Part shown: positions 33,335 to 47,200 of the stretch, piece after piece | Layout: each line of letters opens with the position of its first letter | Position numbering within the stretch: position 1 is the stretch's first letter | NCBI GenBank assembly: GCA_011316305.1 | Contig: SAUG01000004.1 | Coordinates: forward strand, 209,602-273,601 | Length of the DNA: 64,000 nucleotides | Direction: 5' to 3' | Source: Rusavskia elegans | Taxonomy: Eukaryota; Ascomycota; Lecanoromycetes; Teloschistales; Teloschistaceae | Made by a program: the position numbers and the translations under genes | Notes under the pieces: model-generated | Told to the model about the DNA's origin: nothing | The model's input: only the letters and a program-made list of their open reading frames with translations | Databases searched by the model: none

Positions 33335-33742
33335 TATAATATCCCTATATATTAGAAGGCGTTATATTCGAGTCTAGCTATAGCTATAAATATAGTCCGA
33401 GCTATTAAATAGTAAAGGAGTCCTAGTATAGATTATTATAACTAATTCTATATAGCCGTAGAAGTATAGTTATAATATTATAAAGTATCTTCGTTATAAA
33501 GTAATTAAAAACAAAATAGTAGAAACATATTTAATAATTATATTAATAACTAATAAAAGAAACTATTTATAGAAGTAATAAATAATATATATAGTAAAAG
33601 TAGCCGTAAAAACCGATAGATAGCCGTCTATTAAGAGTTCTATTAGAAGAGCGGCTATAGCGGCTATAGGCGGCTATAGATAATTAGACTCGCTTACCTA
33701 ATTAATCTTTTAGGAAACTTCTATAGAATCGTAAACGTAACA
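33335..33742. repeat. Right LTR
   Basis: 408 bp, same length as the left LTR, more heavily RIP-altered at its start (ATATCCC against ACGTCCC) and less at its end, where GTAACA is intact. Confidence 0.88.
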
Positions 33743-36700
33743 AATTTATTATATATAAAATAAAAAAATAGTTAAATAGATAATAAATAGTTCTATTTTT
33801 AAAACTATTTTTCTATTTTATTATTTTTATATCGGCTATAAATAGCTATCGTATATCTATTTTTTCGGAATTTAATTAATAATCTAGATTTCTATATAGT
33901 AATTAAAACTAGTAGTATAAATCGGTAGTAATATAAATATTAAACTATTAGTTTATATAAAACTAGTATAGATTAAAGTAAATAAAAATAAAAATTAAAC
34001 TTTTATTTCTATATATAATATAGTTAGTCTAATTATAATCTTTTTCCATTATTTTTTTATTATATAACTTTTTTTTACTATTTCTATTTTTATTAACGTT
34101 TATTCCGATAGATGAAAGCTTCTATTATATAAAATATTTACTTTTTAATATTATATAATCCTTTAGCTTTATAGTCTTATATTTCGTTATTTAAAACTTG
34201 ATTCTAAAAGGTTTTCTACTATTCTAATTCTATATAACGTTACTATTTAGTTTACTAGCTAATATTACTAACTATTTTATTAATATTTTATATTATCGAT
34301 TCTATTAGTAGACTAAATAGTAATAGAATTAAAGCGGAAAGGTTTATTATATAAAAAACTAAAAATATACTAGTTATAATAGCTTCGGGTCTATTTTATA
34401 TAGTAAAAAATAAAAGATTTATTAAATTTTCTTCCGCTAATAGAAGTTAAAAACGTTTAAAATTAATAGTTATAGTTTTTTTCTCTTATATAGCGGCTAG
34501 TTCTACTTTAATTTAAAATATTAAAAGTTTTTTTTCAATTTATATAATAGTTAATAGCTTTATTTCTATTTTATCTTTTAGTAATAAAAGATTTAGACTC
34601 TAGCTATCCGACGGTTCTATTTTAATATTTTATTTATACGAAAGTATTTCTATCTATTTAAATTTAATCTTTTATTTATATAAAAAAGGATTTTTTTTAT
34701 TAGCGTAGTAGATAATTAAATAGATTAGATAGTAGTTCGAAATAGATTTAAAACTATTTAAAAATTCTATAATAGTTTATATATAATTAATTTTTTTAAA
34801 TCGAATAGTACCGTATTTAACTAATATTAAGGTTATAAAATAGATTTCGAAAGTAAATCTATATAATTTCTTTTTTTCGATATTTATTATCTAACGATAA
34901 AATATTACTAGAATAATATTATAAATTAATTTTTATAGACTATTAATATCTTTATTACTAATTACAATTTAAAAAATATCTAAAAATATATAAATATTAT
35001 ATAAATAGAAAATAAAATATAATAGAATTTTATTTCGTTATTATATAATCTAGTAGTTTATTTTAACTAAATTTATAAATATAATTTCGGTTTTTAATAA
35101 TCTAGAAATAAATTTAGAATATAAATAATATAGCGATTTTCTTTTTTTTTTTTTTTAAATATTTAACTAATAGATTTTTATCTATTTTATTCAAATTTCT
35201 TACTATATATTATAAACTATTTAATATTTTTATATTTTACTAGTCGAAAAAATAGTTATAAAAAAAAAAGATAAAAAAAAAGAATATATAACTATAGTTA
35301 CTAGATAAAATCTTTAATAAATTTAGTTTAAAATTAATATTATATAGAAAGATTCGCGTAGAATAAAATTTTCTAAAATTAGAAATTTTAAAATTTTTTA
35401 TTAGAATATTAAATTATATAATTTAGAAAACCGTATTAAATAAAACGATAAAAATTAGAAAAAAATATAGTAAAAGTTATATCCGAATTTTAAAATATTA
35501 TATAAATTCGCGGAAAAATATTATTAGAAATAAAAATAATCTAATATTAATATTAGCTTTTAAATTCTAAAATTAAATTATATAAAGTTTATTTCGTCGT
35601 TATTTAATATTAGATAGTACTTTTCTATACTATAGTTCTAGAAATATTTTGATTTATTATTATAGATATTAAATCTACTATATAAAATTTTATATACTAT
35701 ATAAAAGAGATTTAATTACCGAAAAATAGATATATTAGATAGAAAAAGCTCGTATAATAAAAATTAATTTCGAAAAAAAAAAAGATATAAATATATAATA
35801 AAAGTAAAAAAATTAAAAATTATTATACGAACTATATATATATTAGTTAATTAGTAATAGTATTAGCTTTTATTATTGATATTATTTAAATTATTAACTA
35901 TATTTTTTAGATTATCTACTAAATCTACTTTTTATACGTTTTCTATATAGTTTTTTAATAGTTATTAATATCTATTTCTTTTTGGTTTTTATATAAAAAC
36001 TAACTATAGATTTATTTTATTTATTCGATAATTATATAATATTTTACGAAGGTTTTAATAGATTATATAATAAAATCTTATTTATTTATTATATAAAATT
36101 AGTAGCGAATCGATAAAATCGAAACTAAAAAGCTAGAACTATATTATATACTATATAAATATTATTAAAAAAAGATATTTATTTTTATTTAACTAGAATT
36201 AAATTATTATACGATTTAGAAATTTCATTAAATTTATTTTATTTTTTAATATTATTTTAAAGTTCCGCTAGTTTTTTAGGCAATAGATATATAACGTAGT
36301 TATCTACTATATCTAGTAGATATATATAGAATATATATAGTTTATTTTTTAAATTATTAAATCTATTTTTCTATTTCCGGATATAGTAGCTATTTTATTT
36401 ACTAATAAATTTTTTAATTTTATAGTAGATAATTAGAAAATAAATTATAAAAAAAATAATAAAATCTTTAACTTTATATATATTAAAAAGACTAGTTTAA
36501 AAAAATATTTAAAAATAATTTTAAAATTTTTATAAAGTTAGTAGAATTTTTTTAATAGAAAAAAAAAATATATATAATTTAATAAAAGAAATAACTTTTT
36601 ATAAACCATTTCTACTAAAATTTAATATATTAATTTTTAATATTTATATTATAGATAAAATAGTTCCGAAATATTATATTTCTATAGATTATATAATATA

Positions 36701-37310
36701 ATTAGTAATATATATCTACTATTATTAATAATTCTATTTTTTAATTTAATTATATAATAGATACTATTTATCTAAAAAATTTTATATAATTAAAATATTA
36801 TTTTAAAATACTAATTAATATATAAATAGAACTTTTAATATAAATTTAAAAAATATAGTAAATAAAAGTATCGATATTAATATAAATTTTAATATTATAT
36901 ATTTTTAATTTATTATAACTATTAAAAGATTAAATAAAATTTAATCCGGATATAATATATTTTTTCTAGAATTATTATATATTTATAAAATATTAGTTAA
37001 TATATTTAGATATAAAAAAGTAGTATTAAAAAAAAAAATAATTTCTAAAAAAAATTAGTAATTATAAAATAGAAAAAAATATTATATAATCTTTTAATAA
37101 ATTTTCTATATTTATAAAAATAGTTATAGAATTTAACTTTATCTAAATTTTAGATAACTTTAAATTTATATTTTTATATAATAAAATTGTATATAGTTTA
37201 AATAATTTATTTTTTTCTTTTTATCAAATTCTATTATTATACGAGTTTTAAAGTTTATTATAATTAAATAAAGCTAGTTTAACCGATTTAGTAGCTTTTA
37301 CGCTATAAAA

Positions 37311-37926
37311 TATATCAGCGAATTCTAAAATAGATTTTTAGATTAGACCGGCTGACAGCTATTTCAATTTAAATAATCTAAAAATCTAAATAATCCAAAA
37401 ATCTAAAAAGTGAATTTTCGATAGATTAAAGTTCTAATAGTATCTATAGTACGAATATCTATTTAATAAATAGTCTAAAATAGAATCTATAATTTAACTA
37501 AAAATAAACCTATATAATCTAACTCGAAAATAAAATTTAACGGTCGCCGTTAAAAGCGGGAATAACGGAAGTTAAATATCTATTTAATAAACCACGCTAG
37601 ATTTAACCTAGTTAGATTCTAGTAAAAAAATCTAATATTTTCGATTTAGACGAAGCTAGCCTAGCGGTATATATAGGCGTATATAGGCCTATTAACTAAA
37701 AAGTATTTAAACGAATTTAAAATCGAATCTCTAAATCTTTTTAGTCGGTTTTAACCGTCTTAGCCGTTTAGCTATCTTAGCCGTCTTAGCCGCGTAGCTA
37801 CGCAGCTTCGGGTATACCCGAGACCGGCTAATAAGCCGCTTATAAGCCGGTACCGGCTAAAAACCGGCTAAGACGGCTAAAACGGCTGAGACCGGCTTTA
37901 AACCGATTTTAGAAAATGTTGATATA
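37311..37926. mobile_element. Small TIR element (MITE-like), copy 1, ~0.6 kb
   Basis: Bounded by TATATCAGCGAATTCTAAAA at the left and, reading inward from the right, TATATCAACATTTTCTAAAA, both starting at TA. The interior has CpG-bearing words such as CGGCTAAGACGGCTAAAACG and CGTAGCTACGCAGCTTCGGG. The same sequence occurs in reverse orientation at 52266-52883, which confirms the boundaries independently. Confidence 0.82.
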
Positions 37927-38270
37927 CGAAGGAATTTTTTATTATTAAATTTTATTTATTAAAAAAAGATTTAAATACGGTTTAAAAGGATTTTAAAATC
38001 TTTTATATAAATCTATTAAATAATATTTTTACTACGAAACCGGTAGTTAATTATATATTTTAAAACTTTAATCTAGAAATTATTATATAGAATAGATATA
38101 ATTTCGTTTAATATAAAATTAACTAAAAGCTAAAAAAAAATATAGTCTTTATATAAATTATTTAGCTTAGAAGAATATAGTATTATTAAAGAGAAATAGA
38201 AAGAAAAAGAAAGTAGAAAGTAGGATTACGACGTTATACGGGGAATCTAAATTTTCTTTCGTCCGAATCT

Positions 38271-38308
38271 AGGAATTATTTTGTCTGCAAGCCCCCTACC
38301 GTCCGCCA
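38271..38308 (-). repeat. Right terminal inverted repeat of block 1
   Basis: Reverse complement of 29371-29408 with two mismatches. It ends 69 bases before the AVL9 stop codon. Confidence 0.85.
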
Positions 38309-38376
38309 TAGTTCTTGCCAAAATCGTTCGCTTGGCGCCTTGGACGTCAGCCATTCACCATAGTACCCAAACATGA

Positions 38377-40634
38377 TCAAGCATCCAACCTCCCAATCCC
38401 ATCACCCCCTGTAACCTCTCGGCTCTTCTTCTTTCCTGGGATCCTATGCCCTTCTGCGGCTCTGGGGTCTGTTACCCCTGCACCATGGCCCCGTCCCCAT
38501 CCACCACCCGCAGCACCCCAGCCTTTCCTCTTTTCCGCCGCCCACGCGCCCCACGAAGACATATACGCACCCGCTTTCTGTCCTGCAGCTGTGACAGAAG
38601 CTTGTGCTGCGGCGAGGTCGGGGGTGGAGGGCGTAGAGAAGCGTGATAATGCTGTTGGTTTTGTTGATGTCTCCATCGTCGCTTCCGTCGAGATCGCTAC
38701 GGAGTTTCTGCGCTCCAATGTTCCCCTTGCATTTCCTTCATCCCTTGCTGCCTCGGTTTTCTTCCTTTGCGCCTCTCTTATCGCTTCGATGTCACCCCAT
38801 AGCTTCTCAAAGGTCGTGCTCACTTTCTTCTGGCCTGTCACAAGATGTCTGCCCAGATTCTCCCTGGTCGCTGTGACCTTGGAGTCCAGCTGTAAGGTTG
38901 CTATTTGCTGTGTTATCCGGCGTTGAATGTCTTCCACGGTCAGTGCCCCTGCGGTCGGATGTCGGGGCTCAACAATGTCGAATAGATGGGCATCTGTGGT
39001 ACGGAGGAAGAGCCCGTAGGAAGGGGTACTTTGCCAGCAGGCAAACCAGTCCGGGTTGAAGTCTTGTATTGGGTGCGGGAGGTTGTGGGTGGGAGGGACA
39101 TGGTTCTGGTGTTGTGGGCCGACGTTGTTCGGAAGCGTGGCGAGATACAAGTGATGTCTCACTGTAGCTAATAAGGCGAGGATATATTCCTCAAATTGCA
39201 ACCTGATGAATTCCTCGGAACCCATGTACGCCAGCGTTGATGGTCTCGATGGATTCTTTGGATCCCAGGTTGATGTCACAGTCTGCGTCAGAAAATCGAT
39301 CCAGCGTCTATCAGCAGCAGAAAGTGCTAAAGCAGTCCGTAGCGATGGTGACGATATAGCGATTGAAGAGTCGTCCAGGTTGATGAGTATATCGCTGTAA
39401 CGGTCCTTTTGCTGCAACAGTAAGGAGTTCGTCGAACCCACCATATAAGATTTGGTACGGTCATGGTCCGCAAGAACGTCGAGTTGTTGCAGCGGCGTAT
39501 AGGGCCCAAACAGGGACCCTTTGCCAAAGATCCGAAGGGGGAGGCCCATGTAAGCAAGGAGAGAAGACCGATCGGAAGTTTTGAGTGACGACGGGGGCTG
39601 AGCGTCGAAGGGCTGGGCGTCCATGTCGGGTGAGGCGCAGTCGTCAAGATGGGAGAGCAGCATAGGAATCAGCGAGATGAGAGAAAATTGCGTCATACAA
39701 AGGCGTTCGCAGCGAGAACCAAAAAACAACATCTGGAAAATTACATCAGCCAAAAGCTTGAAGTCGATGATAGTATGGCAAAAGAGGACCTTGGGTTGGA
39801 GTAGTATACATTTGAGAAGGACCAGCGTTTGATGCTTGTATTCGTGGATCAGTTCGCGCAGTGATAGACCTAGACTGCGATCAGATTCTCGGCACTGTAA
39901 ACTAGTATGGCTAGTCCCGTACTGACCGAGATATAGGTCTTGAGTATCGTCTGTGTGATGCAGATTCCTTATCAAGCTCTCTTGAAATTTCTTGGCTTGG
40001 GCTCAGATTGTGTTCCCTGGAAAAGCCGGTACCAACTCACCGACCTTCAGGATGTCTACATCCGCAAAATCCCTGGTGGCTGTACATCAGCATCGGTCTT
40101 GACAAGCCCTTCCCGATGCATATACCGCTGAGCAAACCAGGCTCCAGTCACCATGGATAGTTTCTCCCTCAGATGTCCAAATAACCGGGGGTTATCTGCA
40201 ATTACGACGACTGCTTTCTGCACCGTACTTCTTGTGACGTCTGCGGGCCGGTGAAGAAGGTGGCTGGCATCCATTTGTCTGGTGCACGATATCCCGAAGG
40301 CAGAGGAAGCAGGGCGGCTGAAAGATTCTCGCCGGCGGAGGGTAAAGTATGAAAAATCTTCGACGGATCTGTAGAGCATCAGCTTGGACACAGCGTAGGA
40401 TCGCGAGAAATATATTCACATGTGAGCGCCGTCTGAAAGAGCCATGAATGGCAGGAAAGACCAATCATTATCGGCAGCTGGATCAGTCCCGTCTTCGACG
40501 CCAAACCAAGTCTCAAGCTCGGGTCCTCTATGACAGCATTAGTATGTGCTAGCCTCCAGAGACTCGGTAATTTACCTCGCATGATGGAAGCCCACAACGC
40601 AGACGATAGGGAGGAGCTCATTGGGAGGAGGCAT
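38377..40634 (-). CDS. avl9: AVL9-like late secretory pathway protein
   Basis: Seven exons: 40634-40576, 40527-40420, 40368-40126, 40072-40045, 39990-39927, 39869-39790 and 39732-38377, totalling 645 aa. The N-terminus MPPPNELLPIVCVVGFHHAR and the DENN-like block (WSFLPFMALSDGAH, EDFSYFTLRR, FGISCTRQMD, ADVTRSTVQKAVVVIADNP) are typical. The core has LSLRELIHEYKHQTLVLLKC, SLLAYMGLPLRIFGKGSLFG, YMVGSTNSLLLQQKDRYSD and LSAADRRWIDFLTQTV. The Ser/Thr-rich tail holds WGAWAAEKRKGWG. Avl9 family proteins act in Golgi-to-surface vesicle traffic. Introns are 48-57 bp. The last one (39733-39789) is 57 bp, stop-free and in frame, so its retention would add 19 residues; relatives lack them. Block 1 begins 69 bp beyond the stop codon. 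Confidence 0.9.
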
Positions 40635-41293
40635 CGTGGGATGGCTGATTGGTCTGCTCAAGTACCCTCGCAGAGATGCTGATGGTCAAGAATCAGGCTG
40701 CCAACAGCCAGGATCATCGCAACGGTGAAGAAAGAGCAGGGGATGCTCCAAGAGGAGTAAGACAATTACACCAGCGTGATCAAGTATTTATTGCGCTCGG
40801 TCAGTTGGAGCTCTAAACGATCAGACGTTGGAGGTTTCCTCTTTGGGCTAGAGCGATAGCCAAGCTTTTGACACCTATTATTTTCATTTCCTTGGATGAC
40901 TTCATGTGATGGAAGTGTGCCCCTTTATTAGATGACCTTTCCTGGCCTCATGATCCACCAACGGCGTCTGATGTTGATTCGTTCCTCTGCCTAGTGGTGT
41001 GGATATTGAGCTATCAATACGCTGCTAACCATCGAAGAAGAAACGGGCTCGGCAATCCTGGACGCTGGTGACATGGCTCACGAGCTCACGTCTTTCGTAG
41101 CATTGAAATGATGTCAAATCAGATTGCACCCAATCGCTCGGAGTAGCCCGGTTTTAGACGGAAGAGGTATCTAAATACGATGGTCCTGCCATTCATGAAC
41201 GTGGTCATTGCACCAATCACCAGCGGCTTGCTTGGCTGGCATACGGACATTGAGAGCAAGGCAGGAAATCCAAGCTCAAGTCTGATCACGGCC
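40635..41293. other. Intergenic, AVL9 promoter and HOG1 3' flank
   Basis: Tandem minus-strand genes. Nothing distinctive beyond the expected promoter and terminator regions. Confidence 0.55.
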
Positions 41294-42702
<1,409 letters not shown>

Positions 42703-43281
42703 CTTGACCGACGATCAGAGCTGTAGGTAGGGAGTGGTATGGACCTTCCCGCCCAGGTGTGATGTGGTCTGTTTACGGTTAGCTTGACGGCGTCTGCGTT
42801 GCCGCTTGCCGCGACGACCATATACCTTATTTCGCCACTGTCACCTGCATTCTTTCTTTCATCCATCCACATCACTCATCCATTGCTTCGCTATTCTCAC
42901 TGTCATTGATTGCATCCACCACTATCCTTAATTGTCTTGACAAGTGTCTTTGCTTACCTTCACGACTGTCCTTGCTTGCCTTGACAACTGTCTTTGCCAT
43001 CTATGTAAGTGAACGACTCTCTTCGCCTTTCTTGACAAGGCATTGGTCATTTCTCTTTCTAATACACATCATTAGCTGTCCACACACTCGGAATCTGCTG
43101 CATCACCATAGATACCACGATTGGCTCTGTCGTCCACGTCATCGAATAACCTCATCGTCTCAATTGACAAGGCCTTCAAAACCGTCAGCGATTGCCTGCA
43201 TCATCACACCTCAGGTCACTCGATTCCACATCGATACATCGACGCACACTCATCCATATTTCGAATGCCAGCACCGATCCA
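42703..43281. other. Divergent promoter, HOG1 / four-TM protein
   Basis: About 580 bp shared between head-to-head genes, pyrimidine-rich on the plus strand from 42.85 to 43.1 kb (CATCCATCCACATCACTCAT), with a repeated CTTGACAA(C/G)TGTC(T/C)TTGC motif at 42935-42995. Confidence 0.6.
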
Positions 43282-44127
43282 ATGGAGGGCCCGAGCAATC
43301 AAAGATCTGGCACGCCCCCAGCGCCTCGATCTGTCCCGCCATATGTCTCAAGACGATCTGAGGTGTCCGACTTCGAGCCGCCAAATCCCCGTCAGTCTCA
43401 ATGGCTCCCCGTAATCAAGAATGGCAACCGTGCAATGGGACCGCGTCCAGCAACCGCCCACATCGTCACGACATCGGAAATGAACGCCACCAACAACCTG
43501 GAAGGCCCCTGCCGGAATCCCGTGAGGACGAAGAAACGGCCGTCGCCACCTCGAATGTCTGTCAAGCAACATTCACGGGAATGGCTCTTCTACCACTGGT
43601 CCATACCACACCTTCTGCGGTTGATCCAATGGCTCTGCTCCCTAGCTGCACTAATCCTGGGACGACAGCTCAGCCATTACGACAAACGCCAGGAAATCGA
43701 ACCCGCGAGTGCCTGGATGGCCATGATCGTTGGCGCAACCGCTCTGGTCTACGTGGCAATTGTATGGTTCCTGGAGGCATGGAAAGGACCAGTCGGGCAG
43801 CATTCCATCATGCACCGCGTGCAGAGGCTTCTTCTGGATCTGCTGTTCATTGTCGTTGGCTCCCTCAACCTAAGCCTGGCGTTCTTCACAGCGTGCTACC
43901 ACGCTAAAACTGATCCAGGCCGCCAAGCTCGACGGGTTGCTTTGGCCGGTGTGTTGCTTGGGGCTCTCGTTGCGTGGCTTGTAACCTTCGTGGTCAATAT
44001 GCTTCGGTAAGTGCTTCCACCTGCATTGCCATCGAGGCATCCACTGACAGCATACAGGGTGGTCGAGCGCTACAACAGGCCTGAGGGTTTCAAGTTTGAA
44101 TCACGGCATGGCGTTAACACGAGGTAA
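43282..44127 (+). CDS. Four-TM membrane protein, MARVEL-like topology
   Basis: Two exons, 43282-44006 and 44058-44127, give 264 aa. Residues 1-110 are polar and Pro/Ser/Arg-rich (MEGPSNQRSGTPPAPRSVPP) and probably cytosolic. Four hydrophobic segments follow: LIQWLCSLAALILG, AWMAMIVGATALVYVAIVWF, LLLDLLFIVVGSLNLSLAFF and VALAGVLLGALVAWLVTFVV. The tail after the intron is VVERYNRPEGFKFESRHGVN. Four helices with a helix 2-3 loop fit the MARVEL-type proteins found at fungal plasma membranes, but this rests on topology alone. The start is the first ATG in the frame; the open frame extends upstream without an ATG. The gene converges on csmB with 137 bp between stops. Confidence 0.78.
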
Positions 44128-44264
44128 CGATTGTCACGAATGATGATAGCGAGGTGTTTGGAGTCCAGATTGGGATGTTTGACATGGAGGATCAGATTGA
44201 ATGCAGCATGAGACCTTGAGGGACATTACACCTATAACTAGCCTATCAACCTAATGACACAACT

Positions 44265-47200
44265 CTACATGTTCGCCAACTGCTCGTCGATCTGTCGATC
44301 AACAAACACCCTCTTGTCGCCTGTCAGTTCCGTCTGGAGCCTCTGTTCAACCAATGCCCGCACTGTGATCACTGTCAGTTGAGAACGCTTGCCAGGTACC
44401 AAGGCAACACATACCTTGCTTCTTCGTGACACTGTCCAGGTTCACTTCCCCCAGACAGCTCTGTACAGCTTCCACGATCGCCCCATCGTCAGGCCCTCGC
44501 ACCTCGCCACGGAAATCGACCACACTCATCGGGCGGCTTGAAGGGTACCCCAGTGGACTCCTGCTCTGCCTGTCCGTGTAAGGTGCCATGTTGGACAAGG
44601 TCGATTGTCTCGCTGTAAATGGAGCAGGTGAGTTGGGCGGCATGTATGCCGGCGCTTGATTGTGGAACCCTGTGAGGATGGTTGATGCTGGCTTGACAGA
44701 CGAGTACATGGAGTAGACATCGTCCATTTCAGGGCCAGCGTCAGTGTATCTGTCCTGGTGGGGTTTCTCGGCATTTGCTGCCATGCCACGTCGTCCAGGC
44801 AGATTGTTCGCAACAGCATAGTCATCCCACCTCTGCAGCGGCACGCTTCTTGGATTGAAGTCCTCATCTTCAAGCGCAACGATCTGCTTGTTGCCCTTTT
44901 CACCGATGACGATGCGTGTATTCCCCCATGAAAAGTTATCCTGGTTCCAGAAAGAATACACCGGGAGGACGAACGAATAGATAGGAAAGGCCAAGATGTA
45001 GATGATCATCCAGCCAACGTGTTGCCATTGCCGTCGAATGATGAAGATAATGGCCTGGAGACCATACACCGCCGCGATCATGATAATCGAGATGAGTGGG
45101 AACTGTCCAGAATGTGTAGCGATGCGATAGATCAGGTAGCCCAGATAACAGCAGGTGGCTGGTAGTATCAGAGTTCCGAAAAGATCGATGAACACCACAA
45201 AGCGCATGCTGAAGCAGCAGAAACCACACAGATCATCCAACTTGACTAACTCGAACAAGTTGTGGATGGTTGAGTTGATCCAGCGACGTCGCTGCGATAG
45301 CAGAACGCTCCACGTCTCTGGTGCGGCAGTGCTGGCGTATGCATCGGGCACGAACTTGTATGACATGGACGGGAAATGTTTCGTCATGAGGGTCGTGAGG
45401 TACCTATCTTCCCCAAGAGAAAGTAAGTTCTTCTTATGCAGCGTGTCTACATTCCCCATCTGGTAATCGAGGATGACTTTATCGGAGATGATCAGGGGTC
45501 TGCCTTTATCAGCTGTCCGGAGGCGGTACATGGAGAAGCTGTTGTATCAGTCAGCATGGAATACCGAAGACATGGAACAAGACACCTACCATCCTGGAAG
45601 ACATGTGACAGAGCCAAACAATGACTCAAACGCCTTCGCTAAGTGATGGGAGATGTAATACTCATAGACCTGGATCATGGTCCACCAGCTTCGCTCTTCG
45701 TTTTCGAGACTGGTCTCGCCACAGATTCCAGCGATCTTTGCATCGTTGGCGCAGCTTGCGACCAGTCTGTTCAATGAGTCTTCCTTGACGCTGGTGTCTG
45801 CATCGACCATCAAGAGATACTCGTAAAGCTCCGGGTCGACGCCGATGATGTTGTTGATCTGGTGGAACATTTCCAATTCGAGCGGCGACATTGGGGACCG
45901 ATGGTGGACCCGATTGAGAAAGCTCAGTAGCAGGATTTGAGAATCTCGTTTGCCTCGATTGCCGGGTTTTGCTTTGGTCTGCTCGGATTCTTTACCGACT
46001 TTGACCACCACAACGTAGGGCACCACATTGCCTTCGTATTCGTAGAGACCCGAGTAGACCTTGCCGTAGTTGAGTTGTTCGTTGCCCTGGCCAATCGCCT
46101 TGAACGGTAGTGCTGGCGGATCAATCTTAGGGTCAACACCCAGGATGTCCAGGACAATCTTTGGCGTAGGCCGATCGTTTCCGCCCCCGACGATCATGCC
46201 GTCACACACAACACAGATCAACTTCCTCTTGTTGTCATATTGAAGGGCTGTCAAGGAGTCAAGGCCTTTTCGCAACTGATCCTCACCCTCGGTGTAAGCC
46301 GGCACTTGACAAATCACGAATTTGTCCTGTGCAGCAGGCCGCCGCTTCGATCCAAGTTGTAATGCAGCCAAGAACTTGACGAGTATGACTGTACACAGAA
46401 TGATGGTAAAGGCAAGGAGGATGTAGTTGTTGACCTGACATTTCGCGGACTGCCGGAAGTCAAGCTTGCCCTTGTTGAAAACGTTGTCCATGCAGCCGAA
46501 GGCCTTGGTGAAGTTGGCGGTGTTCTTCCACTTGTCCGTAATGTCGTTGCCCGGATTGCTTTGGATCAAATCTGATACGTCTTCGGGTAGCCAGGTGAAG
46601 AGAGGATCGGGGCCCTTGAGTGATATGGTGTGATAGTAATCAGTCAAATCATAAACCGTGCCACGCAGTATGACCCACTGACGGGGGACGAGACCTTGGC
46701 CCTGGGCAGTGACATTGCTCCTCTCTGTCACGAGTTCTCCTTTGTAATACTCCCTTATTTTTGGTAGAAATTTCTGATCATACCAACGAATATTGTGGAG
46801 CTCGGTTCTTGGATCAGACTGGTATGTGGGACCGGACTGATGGACTGCGTTGGGGTACAAAAGAGCTTCGGTATTGTTTGGCTCCAGCTTTACGATCTCG
46901 TTTGTAACCAGTCCACGACATGCAGTGGTCAAGGGCGGTGGAAAGTAGGGATCGAGGTTCATGCCCGCAAACGGTTGCATAGTCGCTGCTGTCACTTGGG
47001 GGGCCATGTCGCTATGGGGAAGTTTCCAGAATTTCGTAATGTCGTAGACCTTGCCATGGATACTGACGTAGAAGTCGTTGTCCCCAGTGTGAGTAGCAAC
47101 TTCCTGGTCGTTCCACACTTTGTCGTACATAGGACACAATATTCGACCAAAAGCCGCGATGTAGAAGATGATAGTGGCGTTGAGGAGAAAGATGATGAGC

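Larger units (their letters stand above)
30388..33742. mobile_element. LTR retrotransposon, RIP-inactivated, 3.36 kb
   Basis: Two direct repeats of equal length (408 bp) bound a 2.54-kb interior, and the 5 bases AATTT lie directly outside both ends (30383-30387 and 33743-33747), a perfect target duplication. The termini read TATAACG...GTAATA and TATAATA...GTAACA, consistent with an original TGTAACG...CGTAACA hit by C-to-T changes. The interior is short for a full gag-pol element and shows no open frame, so this may be a non-autonomous or deleted copy. Transcription direction was not determined. Confidence 0.85.
29371..38308. mobile_element. RIP-saturated TIR element (block 1), 8.9 kb, with nested insertions
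   Basis: The ends are inverted copies: 29371 TGGCGGACGGTAGGAGGCTT... and, on the other strand from 38308, TGGCGGACGGTAGGGGGCTT..., matching over about 38 bp with two mismatches. Both ends abut TA (29369-29370 and 38309-38310), the target of Tc1/mariner-type transposases. Just outside each TA is also GTTCTT, so a 6-bp duplication with termini TATGGCGG/CCGCCATA is an alternative reading. Inside, the DNA is strongly AT-rich and CpA and TpG are nearly absent, the product of RIP. The length is too great for one mariner element because others are nested inside it. No coding frame survives. Confidence 0.75.

Noticed and set aside
37700..37920. CRISPR-like repetition of CGGCTAA words
   Set aside because: Spacing is irregular, units are a few bases long, the region is within a TIR element, and this is a fungal nuclear genome.
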